Assembly (NCBI GenBank): GCA_947500585.1
Contig: CANMSN010000013.1
Coordinates: 39,687 to 103,686, forward strand
Length of the DNA: 64,000 nt
Origin: an uncultured Flavobacteriaceae bacterium
GTDB lineage: Bacteria; Bacteroidota; Bacteroidia; Flavobacteriales; Flavobacteriaceae
Reading direction: 5' to 3'
The stretch's first letter is position 1; each line of letters opens with the position of its first letter. The notes under the pieces were generated by a model, which did not search any database, was not told the origin of the DNA, and saw nothing but the letters and a program-made list of their open reading frames with translations. The position numbers and the translations under genes were made by a program. This document shows, piece after piece, positions 1 through 8,800 of the stretch.

Positions 1-1619
1 GTCACAGGATTCTCAATATAACCTTTCAATGTTTGAAGGAATTGAGCTCCTGTGGCACCATCAACCGTTCTATGATCACAGGCCAGAGATAACTTCATGG
101 TATTTCCAATCACAATCTGTCCGTTTTTAACCACTGGCTTTTCAACTATGTTTCCAACAGATAGAATCGCAGAATTTGGTTGGTTAATTATAGATGTAAA
201 TGTATCTATACCAAACATACCTAAGTTAGAAACTGTGAAAGTACTACCCTGCATTTCGTCTGGCGTTAGTTTTTTATTTCTAGCTTTTCCAGCCAAATCT
301 TTAACTGCAGCTCCAATTTGTGGTAATGTTTGCTCGTTTGCAAAACGTACTACTGGCACAACTAATCCGTCTGGAACTGCTACTGCAACTCCTATATGTA
401 CATGATTATTCAGACGCATTTTATCAGCAAACCATTGTGAATTTACTTGTGGATGTTGTTTTAAAGCTAACGCACAAGCTTTCACAACAATATCGTTATA
501 CGAAATCTTAGTATCTGGAATTGAATTAAACTGAGTACGGAATGCTATAGCATTTTCCATATCAAACTCAACACTTAAATAATAATGTGGCGCCGAAAAC
601 TTAGAATTTGTTAATGCTTTTGCAATAGCTTTACGCATTTGCGAATTATCAACTTCATCGAAATCTTCCTGACCTGAAGGCACAAATTTACCAACCGATG
701 CTGCTCCTGCAGCTGGTTCATAATTTTCTATATCACGCTTAACTATACGTCCGTTTTCTCCAGAACCTTGAACTTTAACCAAATTAATACCTTTCTCTTC
801 TGCTAATTTTTTAGCAAGTGGAGACACATATAAACGTCCGTTTTCTGTTACAGGTGTTGGCGAAGGCGCACTTGTTTTTGGTGATGAAGAAGTCGTAGCT
901 TTTGGTGCTTCTTTTTTAGCTTCAGTTTTTGGAGCCTCATCTTTTTTAGCTGGTGCTGATGCTGTAGAGAAACTTGAAGCAACTCCTGAAACATCTGTAC
1001 CTTTAGGACCAATAATAGCTAATAATGCATCTACTTTTGCAGATTCACCTTCTTGCAACCCTATTTCTAATAGCGTACCTGATTGGAATGATTCAAATTC
1101 CATAGTCGCCTTATCTGTTTCAATTTCAGCTAGAATATCGCCTTCTTCAACGGTATCACCAACTTTTTTTAACCAAGTGGCCACAGTCCCTTCTTCCATA
1201 GTATCACTTAAACGTGGCATAGTAACCACTATAACACCTTCTGGGAGTTTGACTTCGCTCACTACCCCTTCATCTTTAGACTCTTCGGTTGTGCTCTGAA
1301 TGACATCTTCTTTCTTTTCTTCTTCTTTTGCTTCAGCTGAAGTATTTCCGCTGCCGTTTAACAACCCAGAAATATCCTCACCTTCGTCTCCTATTATGGC
1401 TAAAAGCTCATCAACTTTAGTCGTTTCACCTTCTTGAACACCAATATGAAGTAATGTACCTTCATTAAAAGATTCAAACTCCATGGTGGCTTTATCAGTT
1501 TCAATTTCAGCTAAAATATCACCTTCTTCAATCTTATCTCCTACTTTTTTTAACCAAGCAGCAACGGTTCCTTCTTCCATGGTGTCGCTTAAACGCGGCA
1601 TATTTACTACTATTGCCAT
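1..1619 (-). CDS. pdhC: Pyruvate dehydrogenase E2, dihydrolipoamide acetyltransferase (3' end cut by window edge)
   Basis: This is the E2 acetyltransferase core of the pyruvate dehydrogenase complex, which passes the acetyl group from lipoate to CoA. It reads leftward from an ATG at 1617-1619 (MAIVVNMPRL) and is open to the window edge. Two lipoyl domains are visible near residues 1-80 and about 135-215, each with the lipoylated lysine in ETDKATMEFES. Ala/Pro/Lys-rich linkers follow, then a peripheral-subunit-binding domain (YVSPLAKKLAEEKGI) and the catalytic domain ending in DHRTVDGATGAQFL, with the active-site His. About 539 codons are present and the last visible residues are ENPVT, so only a few C-terminal residues should be missing. 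It starts 3 bp after pdhA stops, so the two are one transcription unit. Confidence 0.96.
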   Translation of the reverse strand, partial: MAIVVNMPRLSDTMEEGTVAAWLKKVGDKIEEGDILAEIETDKATMEFESFNEGTLLHIGVQEGETTKVDELLAIIGDEGEDISGLLNGSGNTSAEAKEEEKKEDVIQSTTEESKDEGVVSEVKLPEGVIVVTMPRLSDTMEEGTVATWLKKVGDTVEEGDILAEIETDKATMEFESFQSGTLLEIGLQEGESAKVDALLAIIGPKGTDVSGVASSFSTASAPAKKDEAPKTEAKKEAPKATTSSSPKTSAPSPTPVTENGRLYVSPLAKKLAEEKGINLVKVQGSGENGRIVKRDIENYEPAAGAASVGKFVPSGQEDFDEVDNSQMRKAIAKALTNSKFSAPHYYLSVEFDMENAIAFRTQFNSIPDTKISYNDIVVKACALALKQHPQVNSQWFADKMRLNNHVHIGVAVAVPDGLVVPVVRFANEQTLPQIGAAVKDLAGKARNKKLTPDEMQGSTFTVSNLGMFGIDTFTSIINQPNSAILSVGNIVEKPVVKNGQIVIGNTMKLSLACDHRTVDGATGAQFLQTLKGYIENPV

Positions 1620-1622
1620 ATC

Positions 1623-2621
1623 TTATAATTTGTGTGGTATAAATGGATAATCTTCTTGCTCATAAACCATATCGTAAAGCTGTTGTGTTTCTGGGTATGG
1701 AGATTCATCTGCAAATTTTTCACATTCAGAAACTAATTTTTTTACACGTTTATCAATAACTTTAATATCGTCTTCTGTAGCATATTTCTTTTCAAGAATA
1801 ACATCTTTTACTTGCGTAATAGGATCTATTTTCTTGTATTCTTCAACCTCATCTTTGGTTCTATAATGTTGAGCATCACTCATTGAGTGTCCTCTATAAC
1901 GATACGTTTTCAACTCTAAAAAAGTTGGTCCATCACCACGACGCGCACGTTGAATAGCTTCATCAAAAGCTTCAGCAACTTTAACAGGATTCATACCATC
2001 TACTGGTCCGCAAGGCATTTCATAACCTTTTCCTAATTTCCAAATATCAGTATGATTCGCTGTTCGTGCAACTGATGTTCCCATCGCATATCCATTATTC
2101 TCACAAACGAATACAACTGGTAAGTTCCACAACATTGCTAAGTTAAATGTTTCATGCAAAGATCCTTGTCTTGCAGCACCATCACCAAAACAGCATAAAG
2201 TTACAGCATCAACACCATGATATTTATCACCAAAAGCAATACCTGCTCCTAGAGGAATTTGTCCCCCTACAATACCATGACCTCCGTAAAAGCGATGTTC
2301 TTTAGAAAATATATGCATTGAGCCACCCATCCCATTAGATGTTCCGGTAACCTTTCCAAATAATTCTGCCATTACGCGTTTAGGATCTACACCCATCCCT
2401 ATGGGTTGTACATGATTTCTGTAAGCAGTAATCATTTTATCCTTTGTCAAATCCATAGCGTGTAAAGCACCAGCTAAAACAGCTTCTTGACCATTATACA
2501 AGTGAAGAAATCCTCTTACTTTTTGTTGTATGTAAACTGCGGCAAGTTTATCCTCAAACTTTCTCCAAAACAACATATCTTCATACCACTTTAGGTATGT
2601 TTCTTTAGTGATTTTTTGCAT
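1623..2621 (-). CDS. pdhA: Pyruvate dehydrogenase E1 component, alpha subunit
   Basis: This is the thiamine-diphosphate-dependent E1 alpha subunit (332 aa), which decarboxylates pyruvate and acetylates the E2 lipoyl group. Visible motifs are GGHGIVGGQIPLGAG and the ThDP/Mg site GDGAARQGSLHE followed by ENNGYAM. The loop YRYRGHSMSDAQHYR corresponds to the regulatory serine loop of E1 alpha proteins. The length is normal for the separate alpha subunit. The beta subunit is not in the window and must be encoded elsewhere, which is common in this phylum. It is the first gene of a pdhA-pdhC unit, with a good flavobacterial promoter about 45 bp upstream. Confidence 0.97.
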   Translation of the reverse strand: MQKITKETYLKWYEDMLFWRKFEDKLAAVYIQQKVRGFLHLYNGQEAVLAGALHAMDLTKDKMITAYRNHVQPIGMGVDPKRVMAELFGKVTGTSNGMGGSMHIFSKEHRFYGGHGIVGGQIPLGAGIAFGDKYHGVDAVTLCCFGDGAARQGSLHETFNLAMLWNLPVVFVCENNGYAMGTSVARTANHTDIWKLGKGYEMPCGPVDGMNPVKVAEAFDEAIQRARRGDGPTFLELKTYRYRGHSMSDAQHYRTKDEVEEYKKIDPITQVKDVILEKKYATEDDIKVIDKRVKKLVSECEKFADESPYPETQQLYDMVYEQEDYPFIPHKL

Positions 2622-2664
2622 CGACTAATATTAGTTTTATACTAGATTTTACTTAAGCGAAATA

Positions 2665-2693
2665 CAAAAGTAACACATTGATTGGTATTGCAA
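2665..2693 (-). promoter_or_regulatory. Predicted promoter of pdhA-pdhC
   Basis: On the minus strand there is TTG (2693-2691), an 18-base spacer, then TACTTTTG (2672-2665). This matches the Bacteroidota promoter consensus TTG-N17-23-TAnnTTTG exactly. It lies about 45 bases upstream of the pdhA start codon. Confidence 0.6.
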
Positions 2694-2845
2694 AAATGGA
2701 AATAGCTTAAAGTAAAAAAAATATGAAAAAAAAGGTCAAATATCTATCCTTTGTTGATTTGATAATTTTCAATTAGGAATTTTAAAGTTTTTGAATGTCA
2801 TTTTTACGGAAACAAAATTTGAACAGAAATTATAATAAATTTCGA

Positions 2846-3328
2846 TTAAAGCACTGATTTATCAAAAACCAATGGTAATAAATTAGATAATGAATGCGAT
2901 TTAACAACTTTACCTGTTTCACCCATAAAATAAATTTCTATGGGTTCTTTCTGTTTTATTTCGTACTCAGCAATGGCTTGTCTACAAGCCCCACACGGTG
3001 GGATAGGTGTTGTTGTAAGTTTGTTTTTAGAACCTGCAGAAATGACCATTTTTAAAACTTTAGCATTTGGATATTGAGAAACTGCATAATAAATGGCTGT
3101 TCGCTCTGCACACAGTCCTGAAGGGTAAGATGCATTCTCTTGATTATTTCCTGTTACTATTTCGTCGTTATCTAAAAGCAGTGCAGCTCCAACATGAAAT
3201 TTTGAATAAGGCGCATATGCATTATCTCTGGCCTTAAATGCTTTTTGCATTAATGAAACAACATCTTCTGGAAGTTCGTCTAAGCTTTCGTAAACATGTA
3301 ATTTAGATTCTATTATTACTTCCTTCAT
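2846..3328 (-). CDS. cdd: Cytidine deaminase
   Basis: This zinc-dependent deaminase converts cytidine and deoxycytidine to uridine and deoxyuridine in pyrimidine salvage. The signature is complete: HVGAALLLDN, the catalytic CAERTAI (Zn ligand Cys and proton-shuttling Glu) and PCGACRQ with the other two Zn cysteines. The protein is 160 aa from the ATG at 3326-3328 (MKEVIIESK). A longer reading frame opens at 3364, but that start would lie in the porV terminator hairpin and adds a hydrophobic dozen residues absent from the family, so the shorter start is preferred. It stands alone on the minus strand between porV and pdhA. Confidence 0.95.
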   Translation of the reverse strand: MKEVIIESKLHVYESLDELPEDVVSLMQKAFKARDNAYAPYSKFHVGAALLLDNDEIVTGNNQENASYPSGLCAERTAIYYAVSQYPNAKVLKMVISAGSKNKLTTTPIPPCGACRQAIAEYEIKQKEPIEIYFMGETGKVVKSHSLSNLLPLVFDKSVL

Positions 3329-3363
3329 AAAATGATTTTGGTTATAAAAATCTAATGTAAACA

Positions 3364-3395
3364 AAAAAACTATTGTTCTGGGAACAATAGTTTTT
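3364..3395 (-). terminator. Terminator after porU-porV
   Basis: A near-perfect hairpin, AAACTATTGTTC pairing with GAACAATAGTTT, is flanked by A and T runs on both sides, so it could act in either direction. It lies just past the porV stop in the direction of transcription. Confidence 0.75.
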
Positions 3396-3418
3396 AATAT
3401 TATTTATTTAAACTAAGT

Positions 3419-4621
3419 TTAATACTCTAAATATTCTCCAGCACCTATATTGAAGGTTAATGAGAAACGTAATGTGTTTTCTAAAGGACTTTGTATTTTT
3501 GATGCTGAAAACAAGTATGACAAATCGATATTTACAACATTGGCCTTAAAACCCGCTCCTAATGCTAAAAACTTTCTTGCTCCTTTATCTTCACTTTCGT
3601 TAAAATATCCTGCTCTAAAAGCAAATGAATCTTGATACACATACTCTGCGCTAAGTGCCCAAGTAAATTCTTTTAACTCTTCACTAAACCCATCTGGGGC
3701 ATCTCCAAAAGACTGAAACATTCCTGCTAAAAATCCAACATCCGGATCTTTACCTTCAACAATTATTCTTGGCTCATCATCATCTTGGTCTCCGTCACCA
3801 TTAGTATCAACAAAACCATATACAGGAGGTGTTGGCACTAATAGTTTAGCAACTTCTGCTGTAACAGACACTTTATTGTATTGGTCAAATATAAAATCAA
3901 ATCCAGCTCCCAAACGTAAGTTTGTAGGCTGGAAATTTTCTAGTCCGCCTTCATCATAAGTAAATTTAGGACCAATATTTTGAATAGCGAATCCTGCTCT
4001 CCAACGCCCATTAAAATCAGAATAAGCCTGTTCTTCACCTTGGTAGTAGCCTGATATATCAACTCCAAAAGTAGATGCAGCTGATGCATCAACTCCTGTT
4101 CCTTGTAATCGTAGGTCTGACCTTAAATAACGCATGGCAACAGACATGGCAAATTGATCTGACAAACGTAAAGCATAAGAAGCATCAATAGAAAGCTCGT
4201 TAGGTTTTTGTAATCTAGGTTCGTCAAATTCATTATCAACAAATTCTATTTCACCTAAAGAAAAATATCTTAAACTCGCTGCAAAAGCACTACGGTCATC
4301 AATACGATTAAAATAAGTAACGTTTCCTAAAAATATATCATTAACTAGTTTACTTAAATATGGCGTATAACTTACACCGATACCTGATTTGGTTTCAGAG
4401 AACGCGTATTTTGATGAGTTCCATTGTTGTGAAAAAGCATCAACTGATGTCGCAACCCCCATATCTGCCAAACCTGCCGCTCGAGCATCTGGTGCGATTA
4501 GTAAAAAGGGAATACCTGTTGTAATGACTCTCCTATCTTGATTTGGAAAAATAATAGTTTCTTGTGCATTTATTTTTAGTACAAAAGCAAATGCTATTAA
4601 TATCAATATTTGATTCTTCAT
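3419..4621 (-). CDS. porV: Type IX secretion outer-membrane shuttle protein PorV
   Basis: PorV (LptO) is an FadL-like outer-membrane barrel that receives type IX secretion cargo from the translocon and hands it to the sortase PorU. The 400-aa protein starts at the ATG 4619-4621 with a signal peptide (MKNQILILIAFAFVLKINAQ). Diagnostic features are the conserved N-terminal stretch ITTGIPFLLIAPDARAAGL and the alternating amphipathic beta-strand pattern to the C-terminus. A longer frame reaches 4669 but only adds codons before the signal peptide and would overlap porU. It lies 34 bp downstream of porU on the same strand, the usual porU-porV order in Flavobacteriia. Confidence 0.95.
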   Translation of the reverse strand: MKNQILILIAFAFVLKINAQETIIFPNQDRRVITTGIPFLLIAPDARAAGLADMGVATSVDAFSQQWNSSKYAFSETKSGIGVSYTPYLSKLVNDIFLGNVTYFNRIDDRSAFAASLRYFSLGEIEFVDNEFDEPRLQKPNELSIDASYALRLSDQFAMSVAMRYLRSDLRLQGTGVDASAASTFGVDISGYYQGEEQAYSDFNGRWRAGFAIQNIGPKFTYDEGGLENFQPTNLRLGAGFDFIFDQYNKVSVTAEVAKLLVPTPPVYGFVDTNGDGDQDDDEPRIIVEGKDPDVGFLAGMFQSFGDAPDGFSEELKEFTWALSAEYVYQDSFAFRAGYFNESEDKGARKFLALGAGFKANVVNIDLSYLFSASKIQSPLENTLRFSLTFNIGAGEYLEY

Positions 4622-4655
4622 GTAGTAATTTTTATTTGACAAATATAATTTTTTA

Positions 4656-7600
4656 TTAGAGTATAACAAGTTTCTCTATTTTTTCTACTTTCTTATTTAA
4701 TAGGTTTGAGCGCACAGTTAACTTATAAATATATGTCCCTTTTCCTATTTTATCTCCAAAATCGTCTCTACCATCCCAAATTATATCTCTTGAGAGTGAA
4801 CTTGTAGTTTTTATACCACCTGTGGTTTGACCATTTAGTGTTCTCACTAATTTTCCTGAAACAGTGAATATCTGTATAGAAACGTCTAAAGGTTCCGAAC
4901 TATTGTGATTGAACCAAAATTCTGTGTAATTAACAAACGGATTTGGGTAGTTAAGCACATTATTTATAACCAATTCCTGATCTTCATCGAATACAATAAA
5001 TTGAATTTCAGATATTGATGAATTATTATAAACATCCCATGCTTTCAAGGTTAAGGTATGCAAACCAGGTTCTAAATCTCTTAAAGGAAAACTCAAAACA
5101 CCTTTTTGGTAATCATCAACTTCAGTTTGGTAATAATCGTTTAAAACTATCGGGTTAGTTTCGTCTCCATCAAGTATTGCAATAATATCATGACCTATAC
5201 CACTGGCTGTATTTATACCATTTTCGTCCTCCATTTTTGCAAGCAGTGTTGGTGACTCATTTGTTATACCTCCAGAAACGAAGTTTTCATCGTTCATAAA
5301 TAAATTTATGACTGGACCTATGTTATCTTCTGCTGCGTTTTCATTTATCCCACCTATTCTAACAATATTAACACTTGCCCCTGTTTGATCTTGAAGCAAC
5401 TCTTCGTTTTTTGCATAAAAACTTACTTTACCAAAACCGACAGGTATACCTATGTCTTTTGGTACCACAAAATCAAATTCAAATTCACCATTAATAACTG
5501 ATGCTTGACCTCTGAAAATAATTTCTCCAAGTGTTTCAAAATCTAACTTAATTAATTCGCCATTTAATCGTATGCCATCATTGGCTAAAGTTTGTCTTTC
5601 AACCGTTTTATCATAAATAGTAGTTGAGAGAATGCCACTGTAATTATTCAAAATATTTCCTGAAATGTCTGTTACTTCTCCAGCTAGCTTCACATAACCT
5701 AGGGCTTTCAATGTATCTGTTGTCTGACCAATTGGTACATCATTTATTTTTGTTAACTTAATATTAGGTTGGGCAAATGAGAGTTTCATGGCCGGATCGC
5801 CAATAAAAAACACTAAACGTCTTTGACTTGCTTGGGATAACAAGGGATCGTTTTTTGTAAGCCTCAATGCCTCTGCCATTGAAGGGTATTCGTAATCTTC
5901 ATAATCATCTTTATCACTGTAAGAGAACAAATATTCACCTAAAGTATTATTAAATGTTATACCAAATGTTACAAATACCTGTCTGGTAGTAGTAATTAAG
6001 CTAATAGCTCCAGCTTCTTTATTCCAATATGTAAACTCGCCAGCTGTTTCCCTGTATGGGTTATCAAATTTTGTATACTCACACGTTACAGTAACAAAAC
6101 AATTAAGTTTATAAACGTTACTTAAACCCGATGCATCTGGTTTTAATAGAATACGTTCTTGTGCAAGTCCATCTTCACCTCCATGACCAAAATAATTTAC
6201 CACTAAAGCACCATTATCTATGGCATTAACAAATTCAGTATTTACAGCAGGGTATCTATTTCCTCCAGCTGAAGATTCTTGTTGAAAAGCATCGGTGTGA
6301 ATCTTAATAACGTTCATGAAGGGTTTAGATTGCATAACTAAATTCCCAACATTATCTGTTGTACTTTGAATAATACCTTCCCAATCATCATCTACATCAT
6401 CGGAAACAACTACAAAATTATTTCGCCAACTACCAAAAGATTCTTTAACATAATAAGATTCTACTTTATCTACAAGTTCTTTTGCGCGTTGTGGCGTATC
6501 TGCTAGTATTCTACCTACAGCTATATCTAACTTATCGCTATTGGCCATAGTGCCTTCATTATCATCCATCATACCATAAAAATCATCAGAAACAAACGAA
6601 TTTGTTAAATTGAAACTGCTATACGAATACCAAGATGGCACTATGTTGGTATTATTGGGTATTCTATCTTTGTAATCAAATGATCCATCTCCAAATAAAC
6701 ATACATATTTAATTCTATTTTCTGGAGTACTGGCGTTATCATATACGTATTTAACTAAATTCCTTATTGCTCCTATATCTTGATTTCCTGTACTAAACTC
6801 ATTATAAATTTCATTTAGACTATAAACCTTTACATTTAAATTATATTGATTTCTATTTATTTGAGCTAATCGATTTGCTTCACTAATCATATTTTCGGGA
6901 GCAACTATAATATAATCTACATCTTGAAATTCACCTTGGTCATTCAAGAAAACGGTACCTTTTATATTTTGATTTGCAATAGTTGTATTTCCATCAAACT
7001 TAGGCTCATAATAATCTGAAGGCGTTAATGCTACATAATTTTTTAAAACGCCTAATTGAGATGTAAAGCTAAGATTAGATTCAGAATTTATATTTATGAA
7101 ATTAGATGCATTATAAATATCAGTAACATCCCATATTTCAGAAATTTCAGAGGCATTTGAAATATTATATTGCCCAATTCCAGATGAATTAGCGACTTCA
7201 CTATTTTTAAAATGTAACTGATTACCTTGAAAATTTAATGCCCGAATAGCTTCTATTGATATATAATCGAGATATCCTAAAGCACTTGGATTGCCTTGAT
7301 TATTAAAATTTAACCCAACAGATATAGTTGACGAATTTACATCAACATCGCCTACATAAGACGCCTCACTTGCTAAACTTGATGAAGAGGTTCCTGACAT
7401 AGTTCTTGTTGCAACTGATGTTCCATTTACAGAAATCTCCATAGAACTTGTTGTTGCTGAAGCAGCAGCGACATAAACCTTCAAACTAATTGGTTCTGTA
7501 GTCACCAAATCTGGAAAATCGAATTCGAACGTTTTATTGTTATCTACATCGAATCTATCTCCAAACCATCGTCTTCCTAAAAAGGCTATGTTGTATTCGT

Positions 7601-8537
7601 CAATTTCATGAAATTTATAATCTTCAAAAGTATCAATTATTAAATCTATTGGTCCAGTTGGCTGGCTAAAAGGCTGAATACGTTTTCCAGTAACTGAACC
7701 CACATTTATGTAATAATATGTTTTATCTATATAACAATTAATATTAGTAATACTTTCTAAATTGAATTCTTTAGGACCTTGTGCATAAAAAAGAATATAA
7801 TCCTCATTATCAAAAACACCATCTTCTTCACCTATAAACTTTATGGCATTTTCTTGAACATCTAAAGGATAGGGAACAGCATTAGAATAAGGAATCATTC
7901 TTCCACCATTACCAAATAATCTAATATTTCTAGGATCTACGCTATTTACATTTACACCGAGACGCTGTAGAAAACTCTTTGAAAGCTTAAAAACACCTGT
8001 AGTATCAACATAAAACTTAAACCAGTCTCCTGAGCGTAAAACAGAATTAGTTATAATTTTTGAATTGAAGCCCGTTTTATTAGATGACAACCTATTTGTA
8101 TTGTTAGTATTATAACTTATTTGAAACGATGTAACTTTTTTTAAATTTCCATTTAAATCTTTTATAATTGGTGAAAGCTGAAAAAATGCATATAACTTGT
8201 CTCTAGATTTAGAATTTTTTAAACTAAACTTTAATTCATTAGGTATAACACTTAAATCTAAATCTTTTAATTCTAATTTTGAAATTGAAGCGTAAGAAAC
8301 ATTACTTACTGTTATTGAAGCTTCATTTATGGCTTTAGAAATTTCCCATTGGTCAACAAATTGTAAACCCTTGTCAAAATTGAAATCAAAATATTCTTTA
8401 TCAAAAGAAGGTATTTCAATACTAAAACTACCTGTAGACATTTTTTTAGTCCCTTCCCAAGCAATGGTATATGTCTTCTGTTGAGAAAACATAATAGTTG
8501 TACTAATTATAAATAATAGTAATAATTTTTCTTTCAT
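4656..8537 (-). CDS. porU: Type IX secretion sortase PorU (gingipain-like C25 peptidase)
   Basis: PorU removes the C-terminal sorting signal of type IX cargo at the cell surface and attaches the cargo to anionic LPS. The 1293-aa protein begins with a signal peptide (MKEKLLLLFIISTTIMFSQQ). A C25 caspase-like peptidase domain occupies roughly residues 540-960. The catalytic His is in NYFGHGGEDG near residue 785 and the catalytic Cys in VTVTCEYTKF near 818. The C-terminus carries a FlgD-like/sorting-type beta domain (LNYPNPF ... WDGRDDFGDKIGKGTYIYKL). Such a C-terminal domain is normal for PorU and is not cleaved. It is divergent from gldJ across a 263-bp regulatory region. Confidence 0.95.
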   Translation of the reverse strand: MKEKLLLLFIISTTIMFSQQKTYTIAWEGTKKMSTGSFSIEIPSFDKEYFDFNFDKGLQFVDQWEISKAINEASITVSNVSYASISKLELKDLDLSVIPNELKFSLKNSKSRDKLYAFFQLSPIIKDLNGNLKKVTSFQISYNTNNTNRLSSNKTGFNSKIITNSVLRSGDWFKFYVDTTGVFKLSKSFLQRLGVNVNSVDPRNIRLFGNGGRMIPYSNAVPYPLDVQENAIKFIGEEDGVFDNEDYILFYAQGPKEFNLESITNINCYIDKTYYYINVGSVTGKRIQPFSQPTGPIDLIIDTFEDYKFHEIDEYNIAFLGRRWFGDRFDVDNNKTFEFDFPDLVTTEPISLKVYVAAASATTSSMEISVNGTSVATRTMSGTSSSSLASEASYVGDVDVNSSTISVGLNFNNQGNPSALGYLDYISIEAIRALNFQGNQLHFKNSEVANSSGIGQYNISNASEISEIWDVTDIYNASNFININSESNLSFTSQLGVLKNYVALTPSDYYEPKFDGNTTIANQNIKGTVFLNDQGEFQDVDYIIVAPENMISEANRLAQINRNQYNLNVKVYSLNEIYNEFSTGNQDIGAIRNLVKYVYDNASTPENRIKYVCLFGDGSFDYKDRIPNNTNIVPSWYSYSSFNLTNSFVSDDFYGMMDDNEGTMANSDKLDIAVGRILADTPQRAKELVDKVESYYVKESFGSWRNNFVVVSDDVDDDWEGIIQSTTDNVGNLVMQSKPFMNVIKIHTDAFQQESSAGGNRYPAVNTEFVNAIDNGALVVNYFGHGGEDGLAQERILLKPDASGLSNVYKLNCFVTVTCEYTKFDNPYRETAGEFTYWNKEAGAISLITTTRQVFVTFGITFNNTLGEYLFSYSDKDDYEDYEYPSMAEALRLTKNDPLLSQASQRRLVFFIGDPAMKLSFAQPNIKLTKINDVPIGQTTDTLKALGYVKLAGEVTDISGNILNNYSGILSTTIYDKTVERQTLANDGIRLNGELIKLDFETLGEIIFRGQASVINGEFEFDFVVPKDIGIPVGFGKVSFYAKNEELLQDQTGASVNIVRIGGINENAAEDNIGPVINLFMNDENFVSGGITNESPTLLAKMEDENGINTASGIGHDIIAILDGDETNPIVLNDYYQTEVDDYQKGVLSFPLRDLEPGLHTLTLKAWDVYNNSSISEIQFIVFDEDQELVINNVLNYPNPFVNYTEFWFNHNSSEPLDVSIQIFTVSGKLVRTLNGQTTGGIKTTSSLSRDIIWDGRDDFGDKIGKGTYIYKLTVRSNLLNKKVEKIEKLVIL

Positions 8538-8647
8538 CGTTAAAATAACGTCTATTATATTCTCTTATTATGAAATAAATAACAATTTTTAAAACTGTAG
8601 CAAAAATACAATAATAAATTAGCAAAATACCCGTTAATACAACACAA

Positions 8648-8728
8648 AACGATGTTATAAAACACTAAAAACATCGTTGTAATGCATCAAAAATAGGGTG
8701 AAATGCACTTTTTTTTGGTTAAAATGCA
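8648..8728. promoter_or_regulatory. Candidate operator region between porU and gldJ: inverted repeat plus three phased AATGCA boxes
   Basis: A perfect 9-bp inverted repeat, AACGATGTT at 8648-8656 and AACATCGTT at 8670-8678, is followed by three AATGCA boxes starting at 8681, 8702 and 8723. The boxes are exactly 21 bp apart, so they lie on the same face of the helix. The region sits between two divergent secretion/gliding genes. A role as protein-binding sites is inference. Confidence 0.45.
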
Positions 8729-8737
8729 TAAAACAGC

Positions 8738-8767
8738 TTGCGTTATTCGGTTTAATTCTTATATTGC
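8738..8767 (+). promoter_or_regulatory. Possible gldJ promoter
   Basis: TTG at 8738-8740, a 19-base spacer and TATATTGC at 8760-8767 resemble TTG-N17-23-TAnnTTTG with one mismatch in the -7 box. It is placed 33 bp upstream of the gldJ start and just downstream of the phased boxes. Confidence 0.4.
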
Positions 8768-8800
8768 AGCACCAAAAATATTATTAGCTTACTTAAAAGT

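Noticed and set aside
97..511. Two plus-strand open frames at 97-405 and 320-511
   Set aside because: They lie antisense to the catalytic domain of pdhC, have no family-like features, and are shadows of that gene.
3329..3364. Longer cdd start at 3364
   Set aside because: It would place the start codon in the porV terminator hairpin and add residues not seen in cytidine deaminases.
8681..8728. CRISPR-like repeat array
   Set aside because: The repeated unit is only 6-8 bp and there are no spacers or cas genes; phased binding sites explain it better.
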